From: Candidatus Neomarinimicrobiota bacterium
Lineage (GTDB): Bacteria > Fidelibacterota > Marinisomatia > Marinisomatales > TCS55
Length of the DNA stretch: 64,000 nt
Assembly (NCBI GenBank): GCA_018651745.1
Contig: JABIDL010000027.1
Location: 1-64,000, forward strand
Direction of reading: 5' to 3'
Part shown: piece by piece, positions 62,593 through 64,000 of the stretch
How positions within the stretch are numbered: the first letter of the stretch is position 1
How the letters are laid out: every line of letters starts with the position of its first letter
Notes under the pieces: model-generated
What the model saw: the letters and a program-made list of their open reading frames with translations, nothing else
Told to the model about the DNA's origin: nothing
Database searches by the model: none
Made by a program: the position numbers and the translations under genes

Positions 62593-63165
62593 ATGATACA
62601 AAAACCAGTTACAGTTGCCGTAAATGATTTTGTCCGAAGACAAATAAAAGGCTCAGGCAAAACCTATTCCCCGACAATGAGTTTTGAAGAAATCGCAAAT
62701 GTGGCACAAGAACATTTACACAACGGGAATTACAGAGAAGGATATCGGGATGGTGTTCGAATCATTTCTGTTCGCAGTGAATTTAATCAATCCTTCGTCT
62801 GCCCTTTTATTAAACTGGAAAAATCTTCAATTCTAAATGCAACCGTAGTAAAGAGAAGACCGGAAGAAGAACCCTACATCCAAATTCGCGCAACCAAGGG
62901 TAAGCCACTACTAACGGGAAAAGTGGAACTAATCCTATACCGTCATGATGTTTTAGCGGAAAACAAGGAACACTCGACTGAAGAAGATTGGGAATTAATC
63001 AGCATGCATGCGCTACCGAAAGGCGTAGAAAAATTACCGATGGGTCCTGTGACCATGATGAGAAACCAGCTTGAACTTGCCGGCGGAACCAAAGCACATT
63101 ATTCATCGGAAGAATGGGCAGAAGCGGTACGGTTTTGGCAGCAATACGCTGCTTTGGAAATCTAG
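62593..63165 (+). CDS. DUF3228-like protein
   Basis: The protein has 190 residues. VAVNDFVRRQIKGSGKTYSP begins the domain. REGYRDGVRIISVRSEFNQS and VCPFIKLEKSS are conserved-looking and fit my memory of DUF3228. PKGVEKLPMGPVTMMRNQLE follows in the C-terminal half. Function unknown. It ends one base from the stop of the convergent sorting-domain protein. Confidence 0.72.
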   Translation: MIQKPVTVAVNDFVRRQIKGSGKTYSPTMSFEEIANVAQEHLHNGNYREGYRDGVRIISVRSEFNQSFVCPFIKLEKSSILNATVVKRRPEEEPYIQIRATKGKPLLTGKVELILYRHDVLAENKEHSTEEDWELISMHALPKGVEKLPMGPVTMMRNQLELAGGTKAHYSSEEWAEAVRFWQQYAALEI

Positions 63166-63166
63166 C

Positions 63167-64000
63167 TTATTTCAGGAACAGGATTTTCCGTGTAGCGATG
63201 CCGGAAGAAGATGAAAGCAACGCAAAATATAATCCGGCTGACTGATTTTGAGGATGCCAGACAATTGAGTGTGTCCCGGGCTGATAAGAACCATTAGACA
63301 ATCTTTGAACATGAGCGCCGGTAACATCAACAATATCAAGTGTAATAAACGTTTTCTCGTTGACTGAGAATATTATGGTTGTGGATGGATTAAACGGGTT
63401 CGGGGCAATGGTTTGTATCTCAAATTGTCTTGGGATAACCTGAGATTCAGGTTGCACGGCCAAATCTATTGGTATTTCCGCCGGATAAAGATTGAATTGT
63501 CCATTGGTAATAGTTTTAGCATAAAAAATATTGGTCGGAGTAACGAGACCGTTAAAAGATCCCGCCACAGAATCCGAATCGGAAGTGGCAAACGTAATAC
63601 CTCCGCTGACATTGACGTAAGCGTTGTTAACTAAAAGAGTAAGTATCTCAGCTAAAAGGCTATCTGTATTAATGGAATCCGGATTAACGATATCTGAGGA
63701 ATCAGGCAAAATGCTGAATAAATCTGCCGCAAATACGGAATCAATATTTTCTAACAAAATCATGGATGGAAACGGATCCTCAGGATTAAATATCGGAAAA
63801 GTAGCGTCCGTTATTCCATCCCCGGTTGTATCTCTCAGTAAAATTAGAAAAATATCTACCGAATCGTCGCCGGCTGGCTGAAAAGCACTGATAATAAGAG
63901 TGGTTGTATCTTCATCCGCAAATTGAATCGCTCCGGCACCCGAAGTAGTGTCCACGCTAAAATCACCGGAGAACGTTCCATTGCCGCCAAGGCCGCTATA
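63167..64000 (-). CDS. Secreted protein with C-terminal sorting domain (N-terminus off the right edge)
   Basis: The frame is open through base 64000, so the N-terminus is missing; the GTG at 63955 is not the start. What is present: about 278 codons, of strand-rich sequence and a C-terminal module IAPNPFNPSTTIIFSVNE followed by GLYFALLSSSSGIATRKILF. This NPFNPST pattern is typical of type IX secretion or similar C-terminal sorting domains in FCB bacteria. The first part has Asp/Ser/Gly-rich calcium-type repeats. The function of the missing part is unknown. Confidence 0.85.
   Translation of the reverse strand, partial: YSGLGGNGTFSGDFSVDTTSGAGAIQFADEDTTTLIISAFQPAGDDSVDIFLILLRDTTGDGITDATFPIFNPEDPFPSMILLENIDSVFAADLFSILPDSSDIVNPDSINTDSLLAEILTLLVNNAYVNVSGGITFATSDSDSVAGSFNGLVTPTNIFYAKTITNGQFNLYPAEIPIDLAVQPESQVIPRQFEIQTIAPNPFNPSTTIIFSVNEKTFITLDIVDVTGAHVQRLSNGSYQPGTHSIVWHPQNQSAGLYFALLSSSSGIATRKILFLK

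Overview
The window is a densely packed, AT-rich bacterial chromosome segment with no intergenic gap above about 300 bases. The cell is Gram-negative: it carries the lipid A genes lpxD, lpxC, lpxA and an lpxL-like acyltransferase, plus bamA, ompH/skp and TonB-dependent receptors. Several secreted proteins end in NPFNPSTT-type or FlgD-like C-terminal modules. The neighbourhood uppS-bamA-ompH-lpxD-lpxC-fabZ-lpxA-dxr-rseP, with separate lpxC and fabZ, and the polysulfide/thiosulfate-reductase-type operon point to the FCB superphylum. Candidatus Marinimicrobia (SAR406) is my best guess. This placement is inferred from gene content and was not tested by a search.

Layout. 1-4.2 kb (minus): TonB-dependent receptor (runs off the left edge), FGGY kinase, dicluster ferredoxin. 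4.4-7.1 kb (plus): second ferredoxin, Mrp ATPase, and two membrane proteins of unknown function. 7.2-17.2 kb (plus): envelope biogenesis cluster from uppS to rseP. 17.2-19.3 kb (minus): DUF3108 protein, tsaC, lpxL-like. 19.4-22.3 kb (plus): NfeD/FloA membrane-organising pair plus an anchored acidic protein. 22.3-29.1 kb (minus): coaE, adk, nucleoside transporter, tdk, udk, cdd, rhomboid, M23 peptidase protein, i.e. nucleoside salvage followed by nucleotide and CoA synthesis. 29.2-36.1 kb: PDZ protein, barrel-like protein, alpha/beta hydrolase, DUF998 protein, a 1081-residue lamin-tail adhesin-like protein, and arsC. 36.2-41.1 kb (plus): a DNA methyltransferase with an odd motif IV, yqeY, cvpA, dnaG, a PEGA protein, an unknown exported protein. 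41.1-44.1 kb (minus): a large TonB receptor.

44.2-49.9 kb (minus) is a DNA-damage module of SRAP protein, DnaE2, ImuB-like protein and LexA. A palindromic candidate LexA operator precedes lexA. The ImuB-like protein lacks the Y-family catalytic acids but keeps a clamp-binding QMELF motif. gpmA diverges from lexA.

50.8-56.7 kb (minus) is a self-contained sulfur operon: Cys-rich MerR regulator, Tat-exported molybdopterin oxidoreductase, four-cluster Fe-S subunit, NrfD/PsrC membrane subunit, two YeeE/YedE proteins, and a membrane-anchored rhodanese-like protein. In the last of these the active-site Cys is Ser and the protein ends in Gly-Gly-Cys. I regard this as the most interesting part of the window. 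The pieces suggest sulfur-compound respiration coupled to sulfur-species transport and a possible C-terminal cysteine carrier arm.

56.9-64 kb: FetB-like permease and DUF971 protein, tRNA-Val(CAC), cold-shock protein, a small DRR-rich membrane protein, UspA, an ArsB/NhaD-type transporter overlapping an eIF2B-like protein, a possible lipoprotein, a DUF3228-like protein, and the C-terminal part of a secreted sorting-domain protein that runs off the right edge. I saw no CRISPR array, insertion sequence, prophage or replication origin.
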